DNA of 12,181 bases from Serpentinicella sp031432315. GTDB taxonomy: Bacteria > Bacillota > Clostridia > Peptostreptococcales > Natronincolaceae. The first letter of the stretch is position 1, and each line of letters opens with the position of its first letter. Below, piece by piece: positions 6,478 through 12,181 of the stretch. A model generated the notes under the pieces. The model was not told the DNA's origin. It searched no databases and saw only the letters and a list, made by a program, of their open reading frames with translations. The stretch covers positions 1 through 12,181 of the forward strand of contig NZ_JAVKGO010000023.1 in the NCBI RefSeq assembly GCF_031432315.1. The letters are read 5' to 3'. Made by a program: the position numbers and the translations under genes.

Positions 6478-6506
6478 GAAGGACTTGTACTTTATTTATA
6501 GAAATA
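6478..6506 (+). promoter_or_regulatory. Likely sigma-H promoter of the spoIIA operon
   Basis: GAAGGACTT (6478-6486) matches the sigma-H -35 pattern RNAGGAWWW except for one base. After 11 bp, ATAGAAATA (6498-6506) matches the -10 pattern RNNGAAT except for its last base. The spoIIA operon is sigma-H dependent in Bacillus subtilis. The element is about 30 bp upstream of the start codon and behind a terminator, as expected. I found no good Spo0A box next to it. Confidence 0.6.
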
Positions 6507-6537
6507 TTTAGTGATTAAGTAGAAGGAGGGGTATAAT

Positions 6538-6873
6538 TTGCAATTAGAATATCAGTTAGTTCAAAATACGCTCATAGTAAAGTTAAAAGGTGAACTAGAT
6601 CATCATGTTGCTGAAAAAATCAGACAAGAACTAGATGATACAATTAAGAAGAACAGGTGTAAAAACCTGATTTTTAATTTAAGTGATATGAGATTTATGG
6701 ATAGTTCAGGTATTGGTGTTATAATTGGTAGATATAAATATATTTCCCAAATAGGTGGTAAAGTTGCTGTTGTAGAGGTTTCAGAAAAAGTGGACAAAAT
6801 ATTTAGCTTAGCGGGTATGTATCGTATAATCGGAAAACATCAAAATCAATTAGATGCACTGAATAGCTTATAA
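6538..6873 (+). CDS. spoIIAA: Anti-sigma F factor antagonist SpoIIAA
   Basis: This 111-residue STAS-domain protein binds the anti-sigma factor SpoIIAB and so frees sigma F in the forespore. The site DSSGIGVIIGRYK at 55-67 is nearly the same as in Bacillus subtilis, and Ser56 corresponds to its Ser58, which SpoIIAB phosphorylates and SpoIIE dephosphorylates. GELDHH near residue 18 is also conserved. The start is TTG at 6538 with a strong GGAGGGG upstream (GGAGG at 6525-6529, 8 bases of spacing). It is the first gene of the three-gene spoIIA operon. Confidence 0.96.
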   Translation: MQLEYQLVQNTLIVKLKGELDHHVAEKIRQELDDTIKKNRCKNLIFNLSDMRFMDSSGIGVIIGRYKYISQIGGKVAVVEVSEKVDKIFSLAGMYRIIGKHQNQLDALNSL

Positions 6874-6886
6874 AGGAGTGTTAGGA

Positions 6887-7324
6887 ATGGAGTATAAAAA
6901 TCATATGAAACTACAATTTGATAGCAAATCACAGAATGAAGCTTTTGCTAGAGTTGTTGTTGCAGCTTTTGCAGCACAGTTAGACCCAACCATAGAAGAA
7001 ATAGCAGATATTAAAACAGCAGTTTCAGAAGCAGTTACAAACTCAATAATACATGGATACGACGGTAATTTAGGGAGTGTTACTGTTGAGTGTAATATAA
7101 TTGATAATACTTTAGAGATTATAATAGAAGATGATGGGAATGGTATAGAGGATATTAAGCAAGCTATGGAGCCATTGTTTACTTCAAAGCCTGAACTAGA
7201 AAGATCAGGAATGGGCTTTACAGTTATGGAAACATTTATGGATGAGGTGGATGTTATATCAGAAGTTGGAAGTGGAACTAAAATAAAAATGGTGAAAAAG
7301 TTTAATAGCCTTAATGAAGAGTAA
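6887..7324 (+). CDS. spoIIAB: Anti-sigma F factor and serine kinase SpoIIAB
   Basis: This 145-residue GHKL-type ATPase holds sigma F inactive and phosphorylates SpoIIAA. The N box is EAVTNSIIHGY near 48-58, the G1 box DDGNGI at 82-87, and the G2 box RSGMGF at 106-111, so ATP binding looks intact. A GTG at 6878 would lengthen the protein by three residues, but it lies within the Shine-Dalgarno AAGGAGTG. The ATG at 6887, with 8 bases of spacing, is the better start and gives the usual MEYKN-type N terminus. It begins 13 bases after spoIIAA. Confidence 0.96.
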   Translation: MEYKNHMKLQFDSKSQNEAFARVVVAAFAAQLDPTIEEIADIKTAVSEAVTNSIIHGYDGNLGSVTVECNIIDNTLEIIIEDDGNGIEDIKQAMEPLFTSKPELERSGMGFTVMETFMDEVDVISEVGSGTKIKMVKKFNSLNEE

Positions 7325-7336
7325 GGGGTAGATATA

Positions 7337-8107
7337 ATGAATATTCCAGCGTTATCAGGGGAACATAAGGAAATTCTAGAACATAAAGAAACAATGGAAC
7401 TTATTCTTAAAGCCCAAGATGGTGATTCAAGGGCTCAAGAGATTTTAGTTAATAATAATTTAGGGCTTGTTAGGAGTATAATTAATCGATTTAGTAATAG
7501 AGGATATGAAAAAGAAGATCTATTTCAATTAGGTTGTATTGGACTAATTAAGGCGATAAAAAAGTTTGATATAAGTTTCGATGTAAGATTTTCTACTTAT
7601 GCTGTACCTATGATTATAGGAGAAATTAAAAGGTTTTTACGGGATGATGGAATAATAAAAGTTTCAAGATCTCTAAAACAAACTGCAAATAAGGTTAAAT
7701 TATCTAAAGATAAACTCTTTCAAGAGTTAGGACGGGAACCAACATTAAACGAGATAGCTGAAGATTTAGAGCTCACGAAAGAAGAAATTGTTATGGCATT
7801 AGAGTCTAATACACAACCAGAATATCTATATGAAGTTATTCATCATGATGATGGGTCTCCAATTCATCTTATTGATAAAGTAAGTGAAAGCAAGTCCGAT
7901 GAGAATACGGAGCTAGTCGATAAAATTGTACTACAAGATGTATTGTCTAGATTAGATCAAAGAGAAAGACAAATTATTGTAATGAGATATTTTAAAGATA
8001 AAACACAAACTGAGATCGCAAATGTACTTGGAATTTCGCAAGTACAAGTTTCAAGAATTGAAAAAAAAGTATTAAAAGTAATGAAGGAATTAATGAAGAA
8101 GACTTAA
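7337..8107 (+). CDS. sigF: RNA polymerase sigma factor SigF (SpoIIAC)
   Basis: The 256-residue protein is a sigma-70 family factor of the sporulation group and the first forespore-specific sigma. Region 2 spans about 36-105 with EDLFQLGCIGLIKAI and FSTYAVPMIIGEIKRFLRDD. Region 3 is about 112-160. Region 4 lies at 200-253 with a helix-turn-helix around 223-243 (TQTEIANVLGISQVQVSRIE). It follows spoIIAB by 12 bases, with AAGGGG overlapping the preceding stop region, the order found in all spoIIA operons. Sigma F is kept silent by SpoIIAB until SpoIIAA is dephosphorylated in the forespore. A terminator hairpin overlaps the last codons. Confidence 0.97.
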   Translation: MNIPALSGEHKEILEHKETMELILKAQDGDSRAQEILVNNNLGLVRSIINRFSNRGYEKEDLFQLGCIGLIKAIKKFDISFDVRFSTYAVPMIIGEIKRFLRDDGIIKVSRSLKQTANKVKLSKDKLFQELGREPTLNEIAEDLELTKEEIVMALESNTQPEYLYEVIHHDDGSPIHLIDKVSESKSDENTELVDKIVLQDVLSRLDQRERQIIVMRYFKDKTQTEIANVLGISQVQVSRIEKKVLKVMKELMKKT

Positions 8108-8125
8108 ATAAAGTCTTCTTTTTTT
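8096..8125 (+). terminator. Intrinsic terminator overlapping the sigF stop codon
   Basis: AAGAAGACTT (8096-8105) pairs with AAGTCTTCTT (8111-8120) around AAATA and runs into T up to 8125. Its left arm encodes the last three residues of SigF and enters the stop codon. It separates spoIIA from the spoVA genes. Confidence 0.85.
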
Positions 8126-8154
8126 GTGTCTAAATATTAAAAGAGAAATAGATA

Positions 8155-8184
8155 GTATGCTAATGCTTATGAAATACTTTATTA
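8155..8184 (+). promoter_or_regulatory. Possible sigma-G-type promoter of the spoVA operon
   Basis: GTATG (8155-8159) fits the sigma-G -35 pattern GHATR. At 17-18 bp spacing lies CTTTATTA (8177-8184), which matches the CATWHTA -10 pattern at five of seven positions in either register. The spoVA operon is sigma-G dependent in Bacillus subtilis and a new promoter is needed after the sigF terminator. The match is imperfect, so the confidence is low. Confidence 0.3.
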
Positions 8185-8255
8185 TGTAAATCTAATTTAA
8201 CAACGAATTAAATTGATATTTAAGTAAATAATAAGTCACAAAGGAAGGTGATTAT

Positions 8256-8396
8256 ATGCTTAACTATATATCAAATAACAAACGAGTTATATTCTTATGC
8301 CTAGCTATTTTTATAGGAGTAAGTGCCTTTTATTTTTATACTAATAGGGATCCTTACAGTGAACCTGAGAGAGCAGATTTAGTATTAAAAATTTGA
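8256..8396 (+). CDS. Small single-pass membrane protein, first gene of the spoVA operon (function unknown)
   Basis: A 46-codon frame starts at ATG 8256 with AAGGAAGGTGAT as a good ribosome binding site. The product has a basic N terminus (NNKR at 7-10), a hydrophobic segment at about 11-28 rich in Ile, Leu, Phe and Ala, and a short polar tail with several acidic and basic residues. This predicts one membrane span with the N terminus in the cytoplasm. It lies 20 bases upstream of spoVAA and behind the sigF terminator, so it is probably co-transcribed with spoVA in the forespore. I do not recognise a family. Ribosome binding site, spacing and a coherent membrane-protein layout support a real gene; length alone would not. 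Confidence 0.6.
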   Translation: MLNYISNNKRVIFLCLAIFIGVSAFYFYTNRDPYSEPERADLVLKI

Positions 8397-8416
8397 AATA
8401 TTAAAGGGGTACTAGA

Positions 8417-9016
8417 ATGAAAGATATATATATACAATCAAAAGGCAAAGTATATATAAACGAAAATGAAAGAGTTTATTTAAAGGATTTAGTTTATATA
8501 GATGTCAATAATGACTCAAAATTAAAAGTATTATTGGACAATATAGAGTATGAAATACAAGACACTAACGCAGACACTTATATCATTCCAATTATAAAGA
8601 TAATAAATACAATTGTTTCATATAAAGAGGACTTAAATATAAATGTGCTAGGAGAACCTGAAGTCATTATTAATAAAAAAGATAAAGATATTAACTCAAG
8701 AAAATATACGAAATTAAAAGTAGCATTAGTTTGCTTTATTCTTTTCATCGGTTCAATAACAGCTATTATAAACTTTCATTCCGATGTTAATATGAAAGAT
8801 GCACATAGAACAATCTATAAAGTGATAACTGGTCAAGAACAAGAATCGCTCTTACTTTTGCAAATTCCATATTCAATTGGCATAGGAGTTGGTATGTCAG
8901 TATTTTTTAACCATGTATTTAAGAAACGAATAAATAGAGAACCCAGTCCTTTAGAAGTAGAAATGTTTTTATATCAACAAAATATGGATGAATATAATAA
9001 AAATAATAAAAAATAA
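8417..9016 (+). CDS. spoVAA: Stage V sporulation protein AA (SpoVAA)
   Basis: The 199-residue protein matches Bacillus subtilis SpoVAA in length and layout. Residues 1-95 form a soluble domain. A membrane span lies at about 101-120, then the conserved FHSDVNMKDAHRTIY, a second span at about 148-166 beginning LQIPYSIGIGVGM, and the family signature NHVFKKRINREPSPLEVEMF. It acts in the inner forespore membrane as part of the SpoVA machinery that imports dipicolinic acid. ATG 8417 follows AAAGGGG at 8403-8409. Many clostridia lack spoVAA and keep only spoVAC, spoVAD and spoVAE, so its presence is informative about the lineage. Confidence 0.93.
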   Translation: MKDIYIQSKGKVYINENERVYLKDLVYIDVNNDSKLKVLLDNIEYEIQDTNADTYIIPIIKIINTIVSYKEDLNINVLGEPEVIINKKDKDINSRKYTKLKVALVCFILFIGSITAIINFHSDVNMKDAHRTIYKVITGQEQESLLLLQIPYSIGIGVGMSVFFNHVFKKRINREPSPLEVEMFLYQQNMDEYNKNNKK

Positions 9017-9043
9017 AAATATTAAATGTTGAGGGTGTAAAAA

Positions 9044-9457
9044 ATGCAGTATATATTCGTGCCTATAGTTGGATTTGGTAATGGACTAATTGTGGGGAGT
9101 GGAATAGTAGCATTAATAACATTACTAGATATTGTTCCAAGGCTATGTCAGCTTACAAAAACTTATAAGTATATTAGACAATATGAAGGAATTATAATTT
9201 TAGGTAGTGTTATAGCGGCATTTTTATCACTAACAGATATAAGTATATTTAATAATAGAGTTTATGTTGTAATCATTTTTGGTTTTTTTAATGGTTTTTT
9301 TATTGGAATGTTAGCCTCAGCATTAGCAGAAGTAATGAATGTAATTCCCGTCATCGTACGCAGATTTAAAATAGATGGATATGTTATATATATTCTGTAT
9401 GCCCTAATTTTTGGAAAAGTAATAGGCTCTCTAGTAGATTGGTTAATAATAAACTAA
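9044..9457 (+). CDS. spoVAB: Stage V sporulation protein AB (SpoVAB)
   Basis: This 137-residue integral membrane protein has spans at about 5-27, 48-64, 72-97 and 112-134. FGNGLIVGSG near the N terminus, DIVPRL, and the later FGFFNGFFIGMLASALAEVMNV (in part) are typical of SpoVAB, as is its place directly after spoVAA. It starts at ATG 9044 with GAGGGTG at 9031-9037. In Bacillus it is required for dipicolinic acid uptake in sporulation; its precise mechanical role is not established. The gap of 27 bases to spoVAA indicates one transcript. Confidence 0.9.
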   Translation: MQYIFVPIVGFGNGLIVGSGIVALITLLDIVPRLCQLTKTYKYIRQYEGIIILGSVIAAFLSLTDISIFNNRVYVVIIFGFFNGFFIGMLASALAEVMNVIPVIVRRFKIDGYVIYILYALIFGKVIGSLVDWLIIN

Positions 9458-9471
9458 AAAAGGTGATTGAA

Positions 9472-9627
9472 GTGAAAAGTAACGATTATTATATTAAGTT
9501 AAATATTGATCCATTAAAGCTAGAAAATATAGATGAAAAAAGTAAAATCCATAATTTTGAAAAGAAAACTGAAGAAGAAAGGATTGTAATTAGTCCGTTT
9601 AATTATATTGGAAAAGAAGCACGCTAG
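9472..9627 (+). CDS. Small soluble protein between spoVAB and spoVAC (function unknown)
   Basis: A 51-codon frame starts at GTG 9472, five bases after AAGGTGA (9460-9466), and ends at 9627, where its TAG overlaps the Shine-Dalgarno of spoVAC. A longer in-frame start at 9439 lies inside spoVAB and has no ribosome binding site. The product is hydrophilic, rich in Lys, Glu, Ile and Asn, with no membrane span or signal peptide. Bacillus subtilis has no gene at this position. Tight packing on both sides (14 bases after spoVAB, stop codon inside the next ribosome binding site) argues for translation within the operon. I do not recognise the family. Confidence 0.62.
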   Translation: MKSNDYYIKLNIDPLKLENIDEKSKIHNFEKKTEEERIVISPFNYIGKEAR

Positions 9628-9641
9628 GAGGAATGAAAATA

Positions 9642-10073
9642 TTGGAGAATGATGACTACAAAGGACTTGTAGAGGATAAAAAACCAAAACCTAATTATAT
9701 TAAAAATTGTTTGTGGGCTTTTTTAATCGGTGGTTTAATATGCACATTTGGACAGGTAATACACGATTATATAGAAGGTAAATTTGCGTTAACGCATTTA
9801 GAGGCAACAAATGCGACTACTTTAGTGATGATATTTATAGGAGCGTTATTAACAGGAATAGGGGTTTATGATCTTATAGGAAAGCGGGCTGGAGCAGGAT
9901 CTATTATCCCTATAACTGGGTTTGCAAATTCAATTGTTGCACCAGCAATGGAGTTTAAAAGAGAAGGCTATGTCTTAGGTGTTGGCTCAAAAATGTTTAC
10001 TGTTGCTGGTCCAGTTCTTGTATATGGTATAACATCTTCAGTCATTGTTGGCTTAATCTATTATTTTGTTTAA
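9642..10073 (+). CDS. spoVAC: Stage V sporulation protein AC (SpoVAC)
   Basis: The protein has 143 residues from this start. It opens with a polar segment ending KPKPNYIKN, then four or so hydrophobic segments, with the signatures IGGLICTFGQ, LLTGIGVYD, AGAGSIIPITGFANS and LGVGSKMFTVAG. SpoVAC is an essential membrane component of the dipicolinic acid channel, and the Bacillus subtilis protein behaves as a mechanosensitive channel. Start choice: ATG 9633 lies one base after AGGAGG (9626-9631), too close to be used efficiently, whereas in-frame TTG 9642 has 10 bases of spacing. I prefer TTG; the ATG would add three residues. It overlaps no neighbour and shares signature blocks with SpoVAEb. 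Confidence 0.92.
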   Translation: MENDDYKGLVEDKKPKPNYIKNCLWAFLIGGLICTFGQVIHDYIEGKFALTHLEATNATTLVMIFIGALLTGIGVYDLIGKRAGAGSIIPITGFANSIVAPAMEFKREGYVLGVGSKMFTVAGPVLVYGITSSVIVGLIYYFV

Positions 10074-10097
10074 TAAATGATAAAAAGGAGCACTGAA

Positions 10098-11117
10098 GTG
10101 GCTGTTAAAAAAGTAGGTAAACAAACAGTAAAATTTAAAAATCCTCCAACAGTTTTATCTGTAGCTTCTATAGTAGGTCCTAAAGAGAGAGAGGGTCCTC
10201 TAGGGAACTATTTTGATAAAACTGTATCTGATGACATTTTCAACGAAAAAAGTTGGGAAAAAGCTGAAAGTAAGTTCATTAAAGAGGCGATTTGTCTAGC
10301 AACAAAAAAAGCATTAATGAATATACAAGATATTGACTATATGTTGGGTGGAGACCTGCTAAATCAATTAATGTCAACAAACTTTGCTGCAAGAGACATG
10401 CAAATACCTTTTTATGGATTATTTAGTGCCTGTTCAACTTTAACAGAATCCTTAGGTCTTGGATCAAAGATTATAGATGGTGGATATGCGGATTACGTTG
10501 TTGTGTCCACGGCCAGTCACTTTGCAACAGCAGAACGTCAATTTAGAAATCCCTTAGAGTTGGGTAATCAAAGAAAATTAACAGCTCAGTGGACAGTAAC
10601 TGGTTCAGGGGCGGCTATATTATCTAGAAAAGGGCATGGACCATATATCACCTATGTAACAACAGGAAAAGTAATAGACTTAGGTATTAATGATGTTAAT
10701 AATATGGGTGCAGCTATGGCCCCTGCAGCTGTGAATACGATAGTAAACCACTTTAAAGATACAAAATCAATGCCTAGTGACTACGATTTAATAGTAACCG
10801 GTGACTTAGGAAAAATAGGTAGAGAAATTGCTATAGAATTATTAGAAAAAGAAAACTATAAAGTAGAAGAAGATAAATTTATTGACTGTGGTGTAGAAAT
10901 CTTTAATCACGATTGTCAAGACACACATGCAGGTGGAAGTGGAGCAGGATGCTGTGCAGTAGTTTTTTGTGGATACTTATTTAAGCAGCTTGTTAATAAG
11001 GAATGTAATCACATATTACTTGTTGCAACAGGTGCTTTACTTTCAACAACAAGCTGCCAACAAGGAGAATCTATACCAAGCATAGCCCATGCGGTTTCGA
11101 TAAAGATGGTATTGTAA
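10098..11117 (+). CDS. spoVAD: Stage V sporulation protein AD (SpoVAD), dipicolinic acid-binding
   Basis: This 339-residue soluble protein of thiolase-like fold binds dipicolinic acid and is essential for its uptake. Typical features are GKQTVKF and VGPKEREGPLG near the N terminus, GGDLLNQ, FSACSTLTESL with Cys112 at the thiolase active-site position, TASHFATAERQFR, MAPAAVNTI, the HAGGSGAGC block and VATGALLSTTS near the C terminus. The longest frame starts at ATG 10077, but AAAAGGAG at 10083-10090 lies inside that extension and serves GTG 10098 with 7 bases of spacing. The GTG start gives the usual SpoVAD N terminus. It follows spoVAC by 24 bases. Confidence 0.95.
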   Translation: MAVKKVGKQTVKFKNPPTVLSVASIVGPKEREGPLGNYFDKTVSDDIFNEKSWEKAESKFIKEAICLATKKALMNIQDIDYMLGGDLLNQLMSTNFAARDMQIPFYGLFSACSTLTESLGLGSKIIDGGYADYVVVSTASHFATAERQFRNPLELGNQRKLTAQWTVTGSGAAILSRKGHGPYITYVTTGKVIDLGINDVNNMGAAMAPAAVNTIVNHFKDTKSMPSDYDLIVTGDLGKIGREIAIELLEKENYKVEEDKFIDCGVEIFNHDCQDTHAGGSGAGCCAVVFCGYLFKQLVNKECNHILLVATGALLSTTSCQQGESIPSIAHAVSIKMVL

Positions 11118-11136
11118 AACATAAAGGAGGCCCCTT

Positions 11137-11493
11137 ATGATATATATTAATGCATTTTTAATAGGTGGAATCATATGTGTAATAGGCCAACTTTTAATGG
11201 ATAGAACCAAGTTATCGCCACCCCATGTACTAGTTATATTTGTAACGATGGGAGTTGTATTAACAGCAATAGGAGTATATGAACCTTTAGTTAATGTTGC
11301 TGGTGCTGGAGCAACCATTCCTCTACCGGGTTTTGGATATACCCTAGCAAAAGGAGCCATAAAAGGTGTTAATGAAAATGGTATCATTGGTGCATTTTTT
11401 GGGGGTGTCAAGTCTACAGCAGGGGGAATAGCCGCAGCAGTTGTTTTTGGGTATACTATGGCAATTATTTTTAATCCTAAGACAAAACCATAA
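11137..11493 (+). CDS. spoVAEB: Stage V sporulation protein AEb (SpoVAEb)
   Basis: The protein is 118 residues long and almost wholly hydrophobic, with spans near 3-20, 31-48, 84-92 and 97-112. It carries IGGIICVIGQ, VLTAIGVYEPL and AGAGATIPLPGFGYTLAKGA, the SpoVAE signatures. It is an inner forespore membrane component of the SpoVA channel complex together with SpoVAC and SpoVAD. ATG 11137 follows AAAGGAGG with 6 bases of spacing (GGAGG at 11126-11130), 19 bases after spoVAD. The blocks shared with SpoVAC show that the two are distant paralogues. Confidence 0.93.
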   Translation: MIYINAFLIGGIICVIGQLLMDRTKLSPPHVLVIFVTMGVVLTAIGVYEPLVNVAGAGATIPLPGFGYTLAKGAIKGVNENGIIGAFFGGVKSTAGGIAAAVVFGYTMAIIFNPKTKP

Positions 11494-11504
11494 AGGAGAA
11501 ATAT

Positions 11505-12080
11505 ATGGATCAAAAAAGAGAGATAATCATTGTAACCGACGGAGATAATTGTGCAAAAAGAGCAGTAAAAAAAGCTGTTGAAAATATTGGTGGAAGGTGT
11601 ATATCCCGTTCAGGAGGGAATCCTACCCCCTTGAATGCAGATAAAATGATTACCCTAATAAAAAGTGCTAAATATGATCCTGTTGTTGTAATGGTAGACG
11701 ATGAAGGCAACGAAAATAAAGGTGTAGGGGAAAAGATAATTGAGGAGCTGTATAAACATAAGGACATTATCATTTTAGGCATCGTGGTTGTTGCATCAAA
11801 CACGCCACTAGTTAAAGGGGTTCACGTAGACTTTTCAATAAATGAAACTGGTCAAATAATTAAGAGTGCAGTTGATAAAGATGGAATACCTACTTTAGGA
11901 AATATACTATATGGCGACACAGTTGATGTTGTAGATGACTGCAAAGGACCACTAATCGTTGGTATAGGCGATATTGGAAAAATGCATGGAAAGGACGATG
12001 CTTGTAAAGGCTCACCAATATTAACAAAAGCTTTACAAGAAATCATGAAAAGGAGTAAAAGTAAAGGACAGGATGTTTAG
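11505..12080 (+). CDS. spoVAEA: Stage V sporulation protein AEa (SpoVAEa)
   Basis: The 191-residue soluble protein matches Bacillus subtilis SpoVAEa. It begins IIIVTDGDNCAKRAV, continues with GGRCISRSGGNPT at 29-41, DPVVVMVDDEG near 58-68, GIVVVASNTP near 92-101, and ends with the signature VGIGDIGKMHGKDDACKGSPI at 152-172 (partly cited here). It has no membrane span. In Bacillus it is part of the spoVA operon and has a minor role in germination; its biochemical function is unknown. ATG 11505 follows AAAGGAG, 11 bases after spoVAEb. The right end of the gene forms half of a perfect inverted repeat. No spoVAF gene follows within the window. Confidence 0.93.
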   Translation: MDQKREIIIVTDGDNCAKRAVKKAVENIGGRCISRSGGNPTPLNADKMITLIKSAKYDPVVVMVDDEGNENKGVGEKIIEELYKHKDIIILGIVVVASNTPLVKGVHVDFSINETGQIIKSAVDKDGIPTLGNILYGDTVDVVDDCKGPLIVGIGDIGKMHGKDDACKGSPILTKALQEIMKRSKSKGQDV

Positions 12081-12096
12081 TATCCTGTCCTTTACT
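12060..12096. terminator. 15-bp perfect inverted repeat closing the spoVA operon, possibly a bidirectional terminator
   Basis: AGTAAAGGACAGGAT (12060-12074) pairs perfectly with ATCCTGTCCTTTACT (12082-12096) around a 7-base loop that contains the spoVAEa stop codon. No T run follows on the plus strand. On the minus strand the stem is followed by TTTTACTCCTTTT, which is closer to a normal terminator for a gene arriving from the right. Function in the plus direction is therefore inference. Confidence 0.6.
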
Positions 12097-12181
12097 ATGC
12101 AGTTAGGTAGTGTAAAGTAATCTGTGCTTTAGTGAAAAAATATACTCTTTTCTGGCAAGAATTAGAAATAATAAAAAGCCA

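Noticed and set aside
11043..11513. 156-codon minus-strand frame across spoVAD and spoVAEb
   Set aside because: Both overlapped genes are well conserved on the plus strand; the frame has no ribosome binding site or domain.

Overview
The window looks like chromosome from a low-GC, endospore-forming member of the Clostridia. The evidence is an AT-rich sequence, strong AGGAGG-type ribosome binding sites, a tRNA with encoded CCA, and two complete sporulation gene clusters. Retention of spoVAA and spoVAB beside sigF resembles Bacillus gene order and, from memory, fits Alkaliphilus-like relatives better than classical Clostridium species. That placement is inference. I see no insertion sequence, prophage or CRISPR array.

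Left part (1-2740): a tRNA-Phe lacking only its first base, followed by its terminator. Bases 118-288 hold nothing I can name. Two minus-strand genes follow, a DEDD-type RNase H-like exonuclease (289-1308) and a cytoplasmic L-asparaginase (1446-2438, TTG start). Upstream of the asparaginase gene, also on the minus strand, is what looks like an independent small RNA of about 103 nt (2613 down to 2511). It has its own extended -10 promoter, a 5' hairpin with a C-rich loop, an open stretch with UUCCC and ACCCCUUUU, and a strong intrinsic terminator. The divergent promoter region also carries two Spo0A-box-like sites exactly 20 bp apart. This is the least explained part of the window.

Middle part (2739-6417): a LUD-domain protein, then a tight cluster of cysteine desulfurase, thiI and moaC closed by a strong terminator. 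The desulfurase and ThiI form the usual pair for 4-thiouridine in tRNA. MoaC belongs to molybdenum cofactor synthesis.

Right part (6478-12096): a likely sigma-H promoter drives spoIIAA-spoIIAB-sigF, the partner-switching module that activates the first forespore sigma factor. A terminator overlapping the sigF stop codon separates it from a spoVA operon: a 46-codon membrane ORF, spoVAA, spoVAB, a 51-codon soluble ORF, spoVAC, spoVAD, spoVAEb and spoVAEa. SpoVA proteins move dipicolinic acid into the forespore and release it at germination. The two small ORFs are unfamiliar to me. The operon ends in a 15-bp perfect inverted repeat across the spoVAEa stop codon. No spoVAF follows within the last 85 bases.

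Several starts were moved from the longest open frame to the codon served by a Shine-Dalgarno sequence (RNase H-like gene, LUD gene, spoIIAB, the 51-codon ORF, spoVAC, spoVAD).
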